This document shows positions 5,866-13,359 of a stretch of 13,517 bases of DNA, in pieces. The notes beneath the pieces are model-generated. The model worked only from the letters and a program-made list of their open reading frames with translations. It made no database searches and was not told the DNA's origin. The position numbers were made by a program, and so were the translations under genes. The stretch comes from Planctomycetota bacterium (lineage in GTDB: Bacteria > Planctomycetota > Phycisphaerae > WQYP01): the NCBI GenBank assembly GCA_021828935.1, contig JAJZCU010000012.1, positions 1 to 13,517 on the forward strand, in the 5' to 3' direction. Every line of letters starts with the position of its first letter. Within the stretch, counting starts at the first letter, position 1.

Positions 5866-7209
5866 ATGATGGCAGATTTTCGTGGCAGATTCATCGGCGG
5901 CGCAGCGGCGCAGTGGATCGTTCCGGTGGCCGCTTTGGCTGGTTGCATGCTTGGCGCCAGCGTGGCGCAGGCCGTGTCTCTGCCCGTTAAATTTCAATTT
6001 GGGCCCGGAAAGCAAGTTGCCGGGTACAGACAGGTTCTGCCGGACATGGCGTACTCGGGGCGGCGCGGTTACGGCTTTGACTTAGGCTTCAAGGTCAAGG
6101 GCCTCAACCGAAGCGACGCCGCGGGCGTCAAGGGCCACGGCGTAACCAGCCCCAAGCCGTTCTTCTTTTCTATTAAGCTGCCGCCGGGCAATTACAACGT
6201 GACCGTGACCATGGGGGATTTGCGCAAGGCCACTTCGGCCACCGTAAAGGCCGAGCAGCGCCGATTGATGTTCAAACACGTTGTCACCCGGCCGGGTAAA
6301 TTTGTCACGCGCACCTTCACCGTGAACACGCGTGTGCCGCAAATTGGCGGCCCGCGCGGTCCGCACGGCCACAATCACGTTCACTTGAAACCGCGCGAGG
6401 TGGGGGCGCTGGATTGGGACAACAAGCTGACCGTGGAATTCAGCGGCCGGCGCCCGTGCCTGTGCGCCATGAAAATATCCAAAGCCCGGCATCCGGTGAC
6501 CTTGTTCATCGCCGGCGATTCCACTGATACCGACCAGCGTTTTGAACCTTGGTGCAGTTGGGGGCAAATGCTGCCGCGATTTTTCATGCCCCGGCGGGTG
6601 GTGGTGGCCAATTATGCCGAAGACGGCGAATCAGCCAATAGTTTTATTTGGGAACAGCGGTTGCATAAGGTCATGAGCCTGATCCGACCGGGCGATTATT
6701 TATTTATTGAGTTTGGGCACAACGATCAGCATGAGCACGGCCCCGACGCCGGGCCCACCCACGAGTACCGCGCCTCCATTTTGAAGATGATCGCCCAGGC
6801 CCGGGCACGCCGCGCCATTCCGGTGCTGGTCACGCCCATGGCCCGGAACCTGTACCGGCACGGCAAGTTGTTTAACAGCCTGGACGGATTCCCGGGCGAG
6901 ATGCGAAAGATCGCCCGGCAAAAGCATGTGCCGTTAATCGACTTAAACGCGATGAGCACGCGGTTGTATGCGGCCATGGGGCGCAAGGGCGCGAAAAAAG
7001 CATTTGTTGATATCACGCACAACGATGACTACGGCGCCTACGAGATCGCCAAATGCATCGTGCGCGGCATTCGGACAGACCGCCTGGGGTTGGGCAAATT
7101 TCTGCGTCCGGGCTTAAAAACCTTCAATCCGCGCCACCCGGACCCTTTCAGCAAGTTCAACCTGCCGCCGGACCCGCAGTATTCCCAGAAGAAACCGTCG
7201 GGTTGGTAA
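5866..7209 (+). CDS. Secreted SGNH/GDSL esterase, rhamnogalacturonan acetylesterase-like, with N-terminal beta domain
   Basis: This 447-residue exported hydrolase has two parts. Residues 1-36 form a signal peptide; it contains LAGC with Cys27 (a possible lipobox) and VAQA|V at 36-37 (a possible signal peptidase I site), so the protein may be a lipoprotein or freely exported. Residues 41-195 resemble the galactose-binding-like domain before some rhamnogalacturonan acetylesterases (FGPG...GYRQVLPDMAYSGRRGYGF, then PPGNYNVTVTMGD). From about 210 comes the SGNH domain: IAGDST with nucleophile Ser219, block II Gly254 in EDGES, GHND with Asn286, and DITH with catalytic Asp382 and His385. Family members deacetylate pectin side chains (CE12-like); the exact substrate here is inference. 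ATG 5866 and ATG 5869 are adjacent; AGGA at 5858-5861 lies seven bases before the second, a better distance. The preceding gene ends 68 bases upstream. Confidence 0.87.
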   Translation: MMADFRGRFIGGAAAQWIVPVAALAGCMLGASVAQAVSLPVKFQFGPGKQVAGYRQVLPDMAYSGRRGYGFDLGFKVKGLNRSDAAGVKGHGVTSPKPFFFSIKLPPGNYNVTVTMGDLRKATSATVKAEQRRLMFKHVVTRPGKFVTRTFTVNTRVPQIGGPRGPHGHNHVHLKPREVGALDWDNKLTVEFSGRRPCLCAMKISKARHPVTLFIAGDSTDTDQRFEPWCSWGQMLPRFFMPRRVVVANYAEDGESANSFIWEQRLHKVMSLIRPGDYLFIEFGHNDQHEHGPDAGPTHEYRASILKMIAQARARRAIPVLVTPMARNLYRHGKLFNSLDGFPGEMRKIARQKHVPLIDLNAMSTRLYAAMGRKGAKKAFVDITHNDDYGAYEIAKCIVRGIRTDRLGLGKFLRPGLKTFNPRHPDPFSKFNLPPDPQYSQKKPSGW

Positions 7210-7345
7210 GCGCCCGCAGGCACATGTTCAGGAGTGAAACCTGCCAACGCGCCATCTGGCCAGCGCACGCTTTGACGCGTCCATCGGGCTAAAATAATTC
7301 ATGATCGCCCGGCGGCGTAATTGCGAATCGCGCGGCCCGGCCACT

Positions 7346-7373
7346 TTTACGATTATGGGTTTCCGCTTACAAT
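7346..7373 (+). promoter_or_regulatory. Candidate sigma-70-type promoter for the SurA/PrsA-like gene
   Basis: TTTACG (7346-7351), a 16-base spacer, and TACAAT (7368-7373), the latter matching five of six -10 positions. Transcription near 7380 would leave about 24 bases before GTG 7404, and would exclude a TTG start at 7380. Confidence 0.45.
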
Positions 7374-7403
7374 GCGGGATTGCAACTGTTTGGAGTATGT
7401 GAC

Positions 7404-8663
7404 GTGCAAGATTGTCATCCGAAACTTTCTCGAAAAATGGCTGGTTTTCCGATTGGCGCCTGGGCCTTGGCTGCTTCGGCAAGCGTTGCGGCATTGGTTT
7501 TGGGCGGGAATGCGCCGCGGGCTGGGGCGGCATCAGATGGGCATAACAATGTTGCGCCACGGGCGGCGCAGCGTGCGGTGATCCGCGAAGTCAGCCAGCA
7601 GCAGTTCGGCGGCGCGGGCGCCAGCCCGCCGCCCAGCGGGCAAAGTTTGTTGCAGGGCGGGGCGGCCAATGGGTCGGGTTTCGGACAGACGGGCGGGCAG
7701 AAGGCTATTGCCGTGGTGAACGGGCAACCGATCAGCGAACGTCAGTTCGACCGCATATTAATGAGCACCGACGGCATGCCGCTGTTCGAGAAATTTTTAC
7801 AACTCACGGTGCTGTCGCAGGCGGCGCGCAAGGCGGGGCTGCATGTTGGCCCGAAACAGATTGCCGCGGAGCGGGCCAAGATTTTGGCCGGCCTGGCCAA
7901 AGAGCATGTGCCCAAGGGGCAGCGCACTGCGGCTCTGGCGCATATTCTGGCGGAACGTGGCATTTCGCCATTGGAATTTAGAATGAAGCTTACGCGGGCG
8001 GCGTACCTGCAGGCGCTTTCGCGCGGAAAGATTCATGTGAGCCGGGCCCAGGAAAAGGCCGTATTCCGCGTGCAATCCGGGCCGAAACTGGTGTTGCGCG
8101 ATATTGTGCTGCACACCTTGGCGGACGCCGCGTATGTGCGCCGGTTGATTACCAAAAAACACGAGAACCCCGCACTGGTTGCCAAGCAGCACAGCATCGC
8201 GCCGGGCGCCAACGTCAACGGCGGATTGATCATTCTGCCGTTGCGCCAAAAGGGCGTTCCGGCAATTGTCATGGACACGGCGCGGCGGCTGAAGCCGCAC
8301 CAGCTCTCGGCGGCCATTTTCCTGAACGGCGCATACCATTTACTTTATTTGGTGAAGCGCATCCCGGCGGAGCATGTGGCATTTAAAAAAGTTGAGCCCA
8401 AGCTTAGGCAGGCGATGTTGATGAGCCTGCGGCAGCAGTGGGGCAATGCCTATATGGCCCATTTGTTGCTAACGGCGCACATTCGCATCAACAACAGCAT
8501 TCTGGCCACGCAGTACGCACGCCAACGCGACCTGCAATTGGCGGAAATCAGGCAGGCGCAGGCCCAGCAGGCCAAACTGAAAAAGCAACAGGAATTACAG
8601 AAAAAACACGGCAGCGTTCTGAAGCTGCCGGCGAACAACGGTGGCGCCGCGGGCCTGCATTAA
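7404..8663 (+). CDS. Exported SurA/PrsA-like peptidyl-prolyl isomerase/chaperone
   Basis: This 419-residue protein probably assists folding of exported proteins. The order is: basic N-terminus and hydrophobic signal segment (about 14-42, ending APRAGA|AS), a Gln/Gly/Pro-rich linker (50-98), then AIAVVNGQPISERQFDRIL (101-119), the hallmark opening of SurA-N/PrsA-type chaperone domains. A helical region follows to about 225, then a diverged parvulin domain (about 228-319: VLRDIVLHT, NVNGGLIILPL, PHQLSAAIFLNGAYHLLYLVKRI). A Gln/Lys/Ala coiled coil lies at about 372-402. The parvulin core keeps the GG turn and the closing strand but lacks several usual active-site aromatics, so isomerase activity is uncertain. 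I chose GTG 7404 because GGAG lies eight bases upstream; the frame also allows TTG 7380 and ATG 7437. By hand count K/R outnumber D/E about 57 to 21, unusually basic. Confidence 0.85.
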   Translation: MQDCHPKLSRKMAGFPIGAWALAASASVAALVLGGNAPRAGAASDGHNNVAPRAAQRAVIREVSQQQFGGAGASPPPSGQSLLQGGAANGSGFGQTGGQKAIAVVNGQPISERQFDRILMSTDGMPLFEKFLQLTVLSQAARKAGLHVGPKQIAAERAKILAGLAKEHVPKGQRTAALAHILAERGISPLEFRMKLTRAAYLQALSRGKIHVSRAQEKAVFRVQSGPKLVLRDIVLHTLADAAYVRRLITKKHENPALVAKQHSIAPGANVNGGLIILPLRQKGVPAIVMDTARRLKPHQLSAAIFLNGAYHLLYLVKRIPAEHVAFKKVEPKLRQAMLMSLRQQWGNAYMAHLLLTAHIRINNSILATQYARQRDLQLAEIRQAQAQQAKLKKQQELQKKHGSVLKLPANNGGAAGLH

Positions 8664-8786
8664 GCGGTTTTGAAGCCGTCCAAGTTGCTGTTATTAAAGC
8701 AAGCGTCCCCGGCTGATTGGCGCGCCGGTATGGCGTTACGCGACGCCGCGGGGTGCCTGCGGCCCGTTTTCTTGAGAGGAACTGCC

Positions 8787-10118
8787 ATGGCTGGCGGAAA
8801 TGACGCCCCATTTACCATCGACGTTTCCCCGCGCATTAAGCGCCTGCCCCCATACTTGTTCGCCCGCATCAACGCGCTCAAGGCTGATAAACGCCGCGCC
8901 GGCAATGACGTCATTGATCTTGGCATGGGCAATCCCATTGACCCGTCGCCGGATTTTGTTATTGACAAACTTGCCGAGGCCGCGCACGATCCTAAAAATC
9001 ACCGCTATTCCGCCAGCGTGGGCATCTTCAATCTGCGGCGCGAAGTGGCTTTGAAATACAAGCGCCGCTACGGGGTTGAGCTCGACCCCAATACCGAAGT
9101 TGTCGCCACCATCGGCAGCAAAGAGGGCTTTTCCCACCTTATGCTCGCCCTGCTGGGTTCCGGCGATACGGTGGTGGTGGGCGATCCGGCCTATCCCATT
9201 CACATGTATGCCGTGGCGCTGGCCGGCGGCAATGTGATCAGCGTGCCATTGGGCAATGACGAGGCGTTTTTGGCCCGCATTGAACATGTATTAAAAAATC
9301 TTTACCCGCGGCCCAAACTAATCGTATTAAATTACCCGCACAACCCGGCGGCCGTTACCGTGGACGCCCCGTTTTACGAAAAAGCCGTGGCCCTGGCCCG
9401 GCAATACAATGTGTTAATTGTCAATGATTTTGCCTATGGCGAAACCTGCTTTGACGGTTACAAAGCCCCATCTTTTCTGGCCACCCCCGGCGCCAAGGAA
9501 GTGGGCGTGGAATTTTCCACCATGAGCAAGCCCTACAACATGGCCGGCTGGCGCGTGGGCTTCTGCTGCGGCAACAGCGAAATTGTCCGGGCGCTTTCAA
9601 CCATCAAGGGATATTACGACTACGGCCACTTCGCCCCCATTCAAGTGGCCAGCATTTTGGCACTGCGCAACGGCGACGAATTTGTACGCGAACAGTGCCT
9701 GATTTACGAAAAGCGCCGCGACGTGCTGGTGGCGGGCCTGCGAAAAATTGGCTGGACCGTGGAAAACCCGCGGGCCAGCATGTTTGTGTGGGCCAAAGTG
9801 GCCGAAAAACATTTGGCTGGCCAGGGCAGCATTGATTTCTGTTACCGCGTTTTGGAAGAGGCGGATGTGGCCATGGCCCCCGGCCGCGGCTTCGGCGAAA
9901 ATGGCGAAGGCTTTGTACGCATCGCCTTAGTTGAAAATGAACTGCGCATCAAACAGGCCCTGCGGCAAATGGATGCCGCGCTCAATGGCCGCAAGCGGCA
10001 TGTGCGGCCCAGCAACCTGTCGCGTGCCGACATGGAAGCCCGCCCGGCCAGCGCCATTGTGGACGCCATGCAGGACGCCGCCGGAGAACATGGCCAGTCA
10101 TCACTGATCGGCGGCTGA
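8787..10118 (+). CDS. alaC: Class I/II pyridoxal-phosphate aminotransferase, AlaC-like
   Basis: This 443-residue cytosolic enzyme probably transfers an amino group between glutamate and pyruvate (alanine synthesis). Signature residues of fold-type I aminotransferases are in place: LGMGNP (45-50), PAYPIHMYA (134-142), NYPHNPAAVTV with Asn186, Asp214 for the PLP ring nitrogen in NDFAYGE, the Schiff-base Lys248 in STMSKPYNMAGWRVGF, and substrate Arg378 in FVRIALVE. The SKPYNMAGWRVGF segment and GSKEG (110-114) match AlaC and related LL-diaminopimelate-type enzymes closely; alternative substrates are possible. The C-terminus has about 45 extra residues after the usual end, rich in Ala, Met and Glu. 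ATG 8787 has GAGAGGA six bases upstream; the frame is open to 8670 but that part is not family-like. Charge is balanced, in contrast to the exported neighbours. Confidence 0.93.
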   Translation: MAGGNDAPFTIDVSPRIKRLPPYLFARINALKADKRRAGNDVIDLGMGNPIDPSPDFVIDKLAEAAHDPKNHRYSASVGIFNLRREVALKYKRRYGVELDPNTEVVATIGSKEGFSHLMLALLGSGDTVVVGDPAYPIHMYAVALAGGNVISVPLGNDEAFLARIEHVLKNLYPRPKLIVLNYPHNPAAVTVDAPFYEKAVALARQYNVLIVNDFAYGETCFDGYKAPSFLATPGAKEVGVEFSTMSKPYNMAGWRVGFCCGNSEIVRALSTIKGYYDYGHFAPIQVASILALRNGDEFVREQCLIYEKRRDVLVAGLRKIGWTVENPRASMFVWAKVAEKHLAGQGSIDFCYRVLEEADVAMAPGRGFGENGEGFVRIALVENELRIKQALRQMDAALNGRKRHVRPSNLSRADMEARPASAIVDAMQDAAGEHGQSSLIGG

Positions 10119-10121
10119 GGT

Positions 10122-10150
10122 TTGCAATGCCGGGGACCGTGCCGTAAACT
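10122..10150 (+). promoter_or_regulatory. Candidate sigma-70-type promoter for the 36-aa basic protein
   Basis: TTGCAA (10122-10127), a 17-base spacer and TAAACT (10145-10150), four of six matches each. A start near 10157 would give a leader of about 42 bases containing the AGGA ribosome binding site. Confidence 0.4.
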
Positions 10151-10198
10151 ACCGGGCTCTTGTTTTCACCGGAATTTCAAACAGAATAGGATATCGCA

Positions 10199-10309
10199 AT
10201 GGCGCGTCGGAAACGTAATCATAAACTTCGTTGGGACAGCAAAGCCGCCAACCACGGCCGCAAACCCTCTCGTGGCCGCATCAAAGGCTGGAGCCGCAAT
10301 TACGCGTGA
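10199..10309 (+). CDS. 36-aa very basic protein resembling small ribosomal protein bL37
   Basis: This short gene begins MARRKRNHKLRWDSK, continues AANHGRKPSRGRIKGW and ends SRNYA. Thirteen of 36 residues are Arg or Lys, there is a single acidic residue, and there are two Trp. AGGA at 10188-10191 sits seven bases before ATG, and a promoter-like pair lies upstream. The pattern of basic N-terminus, then S-K-A-(A)-N-H-G-(R/K)-(K/R)-P, resembles bL37, a roughly 24-residue large-subunit protein found in mycobacterial ribosome structures; I recall its core as SKANHGKRP but cannot verify it here. If right, it binds 23S rRNA in the ribosome. Its codons are richer in T-ending forms (CGT, CAT, CTT, AAT) than those of its neighbours, as seen in some highly expressed genes. 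The alternative is another small nucleic-acid-binding protein. It is too short for many gene finders. Confidence 0.7.
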   Translation: MARRKRNHKLRWDSKAANHGRKPSRGRIKGWSRNYA

Positions 10310-10446
10310 CGTGGGCAGTTAGAGCCGAAGTATCGGTGCGGGTTATTCGACGCCATTAACGCGGTGATGGTCAAACCGTCGGCGGTAGTGCAGAGGCCGG
10401 CTTTGAGGCCGATTGCGGGGGTAGCCACACGGGAAGATTAGCTGAA

Positions 10447-12699
10447 ATGCCGTGCAACTCTCCGGCCCACGCTGCGGTCCGGCGGCGGCGCACCGCCGCG
10501 TGCCTACCAGTGCTGATCGCGCCGCTGCTCCTTGCCACAACTGCGGCCGCGCACGATGCGCCTGCCCTTCAGGTGGTCGTTCACAAAAGGGCGGGCCGGT
10601 ACAGTATTCGTGACCAGCATCCCGCTTGGACGTTTACCGGCTCAGTGGACGCCCGGCTGCATCATGTGCGCCGCTCCACCGGTCGTGATCGGCTCGGCCC
10701 GTACCGCCAGACCAGCTTCCGTTGGAAGGTTCACGGAAAACGCGTAACGGGCGCCATTCGCGCGTATGCCGCCGGTCCGGCGGCGCAATTTATTTTAACA
10801 TTCAACCATGCCATGGCCCACCCGCAGTTTCCGTTTCCCAATTTTGTTGCACAGCCGCGCGGCCTGCACGTGTTGAGTTTCCGCGACGGGGCATTCGGCG
10901 CGCCCCGGTTTGCGGCGGCGCGGTCCGGCACGCCGTGGCTGCTGTTCGACCGCAAATACAATGCGGCGATCATTTCGCCGGCCCGGCATTTCATCGTGAT
11001 GACCATGCGCGGCAACGGCAAGACGCGCATCGCCGTGCGCCTCAACCGCAACATCCCCCGTGCCCCCGGGGGATACCAGACGCGCGCCCTGATGGTGGTC
11101 ACGCACGGCATTAATCGGGCATTTCATATGTGGGGCCGCGCTTTAACCACGTTGGGCGGAAAAACCCGGCCGAGCAACGAAGCCGCGCCCGCCCTGCGGT
11201 ATCTGGGATATTGGACCGACCACGGCGCCCATTATTATTACTATTTCAACCAAAAACTGGGCTATGCCTGCACCGTGCGGCGCGAAACGCGGTATCTGCT
11301 GGACCATCACGTTCCCATTCATTATTTGGAGATTGACAGTTGGTGGTATCGCAAGGATTCCACCAATTACCGCGGCAAACCGGCCCGCGCCATGCTGCCC
11401 CAATACGCCCGGCAGGATTGGGACAAATTCGGCGGAACCACCCATTACACCGCCAGCAGGCGTTTGTTTCCCAATGGTCTGGGCGCGTTTGACCAAAAAC
11501 TGGGCCTGCCGCTGATTGTTCACGGCCGGTGGATCAGCCGCAAAAGCCCCTACCACAAGCGCTATAAAATTGTCGGTTTGGCGCCGGTTGGCCCGCATTA
11601 CTGGAATCACATCGCCAAATATCTTGCCGCCAACGGCGTGATGACGTATCTGCAGGACTGGCAGAGCGTGATCGCGCGGCATTCCCATTTTTTCTCAAAT
11701 CTCTACGCCGGCCGGGATTTTTATCACAACATGGCCGCCGGCATGGCCGCCCATGGCCTGAACGTGATGTACTGCATGCCGCTGCCCTGCGCATTGCTGG
11801 AATCCACGCGTTTTAACAATATCATCGCAACGCGCGTCAGCGGCGACGTGTTCACGCGCAAACGGTTTTACAATTGTCTGTTCAATTCCCGCATGGCTGG
11901 CGCCGTGGGGCTGTGGCCGTGGGATGACGTGTGCATGAGCTGGCAGACCGACAATATTCTGCTGCAAACTTTATCCGCGGGGGTCGTTGGCTTTGGCGAC
12001 CCGATTTACGGCCAAGCCCGCGGAAACCTGCTGCGCACCGTGCGCAGCGATGGCGTGATCATCAAGCCCGACGCGCCGATTGTGCCCATTGACCGCGCTT
12101 ATTTGAACGGTGCCCTGCACATTCACGCGCCGGTGATCGCGCGCACATACACCGATCAGGGCGGCGTGAAAACCGCCTATGTCTTCGCCTTTGCCCGGAC
12201 CACACGCGATGTGGGCAAAGTAACTTTTTCCGCGGCGGACATTGGCCTGCGCGGTCCCATGTTTGTTTACAATTATTTTACGCATGCCGCGGCTTATGCG
12301 CCGGCCGGGCGCATCTTCACCGGCCACCTTGGTAAGAATAATGCATCGTATTATGTCTGCGCCACGCCCGGCGCCAGCGGCATTGCGTTCATGGGTCAGA
12401 AAAGCAAATTCGTGGGCGTGGGCCGCGCCAGAATTCCGGTGATTGCTGAAAGCCCCGCCGGACTAGCGGCCACCGTGGCCTTTGCCCGGGGTGAAGAGGC
12501 CATTACCCTGCACGGCTTTGCGGCGTTTAAGCCAAATGTAACCGCGCGCGGCGGCCTGGCCGGGGCAGTGCAATACAATGCCGCAACGCGCCATTTCACC
12601 ATCCGCGTTTCACCGAATTTCGACGCCCCCATGCGTTCCCTCGACGGCGGCGTAGTGCGGGAAATCACCGTGGCATTCACGCGGCCGAAGCCGAAGTGA
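10447..12699 (+). CDS. Large secreted protein, putative TIM-barrel glycoside hydrolase of unassigned family
   Basis: This 750-residue exported protein has a signal peptide with an unusual RRRR n-region (12-15), hydrophobic core LPVLIAPLLLA (20-30) and likely cleavage after AAA (35). A beta-rich N-terminal domain (40-240) precedes a catalytic-looking barrel (about 250-520): LGYWTDHGAHYYYYF (253-267), YLEIDSWWYRKD (293-304), GLPLIVHGRW (353-362), VMTYLQDWQ with Asp404, VMYCMPLPCALLES (440-453), and ATRVSGDVF with Asp467. Strand-end Asp404 and Asp467 are placed like the nucleophile and acid of clan-D alpha-glycosidases (GH27/31/36), but no strict family motif is complete. A beta domain closes the protein (560-750). 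Sugar substrate unknown; plant or algal polysaccharide is a guess helped by the nearby esterase. ATG 10447 has GGAAG about ten bases upstream. K/R to D/E is about 94 to 36 by hand count. Confidence 0.75.
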   Translation: MPCNSPAHAAVRRRRTAACLPVLIAPLLLATTAAAHDAPALQVVVHKRAGRYSIRDQHPAWTFTGSVDARLHHVRRSTGRDRLGPYRQTSFRWKVHGKRVTGAIRAYAAGPAAQFILTFNHAMAHPQFPFPNFVAQPRGLHVLSFRDGAFGAPRFAAARSGTPWLLFDRKYNAAIISPARHFIVMTMRGNGKTRIAVRLNRNIPRAPGGYQTRALMVVTHGINRAFHMWGRALTTLGGKTRPSNEAAPALRYLGYWTDHGAHYYYYFNQKLGYACTVRRETRYLLDHHVPIHYLEIDSWWYRKDSTNYRGKPARAMLPQYARQDWDKFGGTTHYTASRRLFPNGLGAFDQKLGLPLIVHGRWISRKSPYHKRYKIVGLAPVGPHYWNHIAKYLAANGVMTYLQDWQSVIARHSHFFSNLYAGRDFYHNMAAGMAAHGLNVMYCMPLPCALLESTRFNNIIATRVSGDVFTRKRFYNCLFNSRMAGAVGLWPWDDVCMSWQTDNILLQTLSAGVVGFGDPIYGQARGNLLRTVRSDGVIIKPDAPIVPIDRAYLNGALHIHAPVIARTYTDQGGVKTAYVFAFARTTRDVGKVTFSAADIGLRGPMFVYNYFTHAAAYAPAGRIFTGHLGKNNASYYVCATPGASGIAFMGQKSKFVGVGRARIPVIAESPAGLAATVAFARGEEAITLHGFAAFKPNVTARGGLAGAVQYNAATRHFTIRVSPNFDAPMRSLDGGVVREITVAFTRPKPK

Positions 12700-13080
12700 C
12701 GGGCCGCGCCGCGTGAAAAAGCTTTTAGCACCGTGGCTTCAGCCTGGCGCCCTGTTCCACGTTTATGTGAGTCCGTCGTTCCGCACAAATTCGGCCGTCC
12801 CGTGGGGACTTTTCTGTTTTTCGTTTTCCATCGCACCCCGGCATTGCGCTGCGGCTTCATGCCGAGCTATTCTCATGCGCCCATGCGGGCTAACAATAAA
12901 TGTGCGGCGCCCGCGGTCGTGCTGGAATGCCTGCCCAGTTGCGCCGCCGCCGCTGATGGCTGTATTTCGCGCTGCCTCGTCCGGGGCGGACGAGAATCGT
13001 CGCCGGGCGCGCCGCTTCCGTTCCACGCCCGGCCTGGTGCGCCAATGGCCGCCTAGGACAATCCGCCTTTGCCCCCCAAT
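12700..13080 (+). other. Long stretch without a supported gene
   Basis: No frame here has a good start, ribosome binding site or recognisable protein. The longest ones (plus-strand 12713-13084, minus-strand 12763-13164) are Arg/Ala/Pro/Cys-rich in the way of chance GC-rich frames. A perfect hairpin lies at 12976-12994: CTCGTCCG pairs with CGGACGAG around GGG, with no T run. AAAAGCTTTT is a 10-base palindrome near 12715, just after the 750-aa gene. I see no other structure. Confidence 0.5.
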
Positions 13081-13109
13081 TTGACCCATGCGAAGAACCC
13101 GTCCATAAT
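13081..13109 (+). promoter_or_regulatory. Candidate sigma-70-type promoter of the leader before the synthase gene
   Basis: TTGACC (13081-13086), exactly 17 bases, and CATAAT (13104-13109): five of six positions each, the best promoter match in the window. Transcription would start near 13116 and run through the leader ORF towards the terminator. Confidence 0.5.
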
Positions 13110-13133
13110 GTTGCTTGGTTTTTGAGGTGATTC

Positions 13134-13250
13134 GTGCGGACAACGCATGCCATACATTCTGCATTCCGGTTTGCCGCCATGCCGCGGCCCGTGGCGGACC
13201 GTGTGGTTGCGGTCCGCGCGGTGATTGGACCGTTGGCCGAAGTTGTTTAG
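13134..13250 (+). CDS. Possible leader peptide, valine-rich (38 codons)
   Basis: A short frame starts at GTG 13134, with GAGG (13124-13127) six bases upstream, and ends at TAG. The last 23 residues run MPRPVADRVVAVR then AVIGPLAEVV, with seven Val, one Ile and one Leu; an internal ATG at 13179 could also start it. It sits between a strong promoter-like sequence and an intrinsic terminator, upstream of a gene that begins like a branched-chain amino acid synthase. Together these suggest a translated attenuator leader in which ribosome stalling at Val/Ile/Leu codons would sense aminoacyl-tRNA supply. Val codons are common in GC-rich DNA, so richness alone is weak evidence. No homologue is known to me. 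Confidence 0.4.
   Translation: MRTTHAIHSAFRFAAMPRPVADRVVAVRAVIGPLAEVV
13194..13232 (+). promoter_or_regulatory. Mutually exclusive hairpins in the leader
   Basis: GCGGACCG (13194-13201) pairs perfectly with CGGTCCGC (13210-13217) around an 8-base loop. The CGGTCC core (13210-13215) can instead pair with a second GGACCG at 13227-13232. The two pairings cannot coexist, and both lie within the valine-rich leader frame, where a ribosome could choose between them. Confidence 0.45.
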
Positions 13251-13256
13251 GGCACG

Positions 13257-13297
13257 CCGGTTAAGCATTCCGGTTCACGCCTTCCGGTTTACGCATT
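13257..13297 (+). repeat. Three short tandem CCGGTT repeats
   Basis: Units starting at 13257, 13270 and 13284 read CCGGTTAAGCATT, CCGGTTCACGCCTT and CCGGTTTACGCATT. A related GCATTCCGGTTTGCC lies at 13161-13175. CCGG is self-complementary, so units could pair with one another or with the CCGG at 13321-13324 that begins the terminator stem. Confidence 0.6.
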
Positions 13298-13323
13298 ATT
13301 GATCCCAAGGATGTTGCACGCCG

Positions 13324-13359
13324 GCCCTGCAAAAGAGAATTAGCAGGGCATTTTTATTA
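13324..13359 (+). terminator. Rho-independent terminator upstream of the synthase-like gene
   Basis: GCCCTGC (13324-13330) and GCAGGGC (13343-13349) form a perfect 7-bp stem with a 12-base A-rich loop, followed by ATTTTTATT. It ends a transcript of about 240 bases from the leader promoter. It either serves as the attenuator of the next gene, 107 bases on, or closes a separate small RNA. Confidence 0.75.

Noticed and set aside
12712..12730. GTGAAAAAGCTTTTAGCAC as terminator of the 750-aa gene
   Set aside because: Only the AAAAGCTTTT core is symmetric, the stem is AT-rich and no T run follows.
12713..13164. Plus- and minus-strand ORFs of 96-133 codons in the gap after the 750-aa gene
   Set aside because: No ribosome binding site, no recognisable domain, composition as expected from chance in GC-rich DNA; frames overlap on both strands with none standing out.
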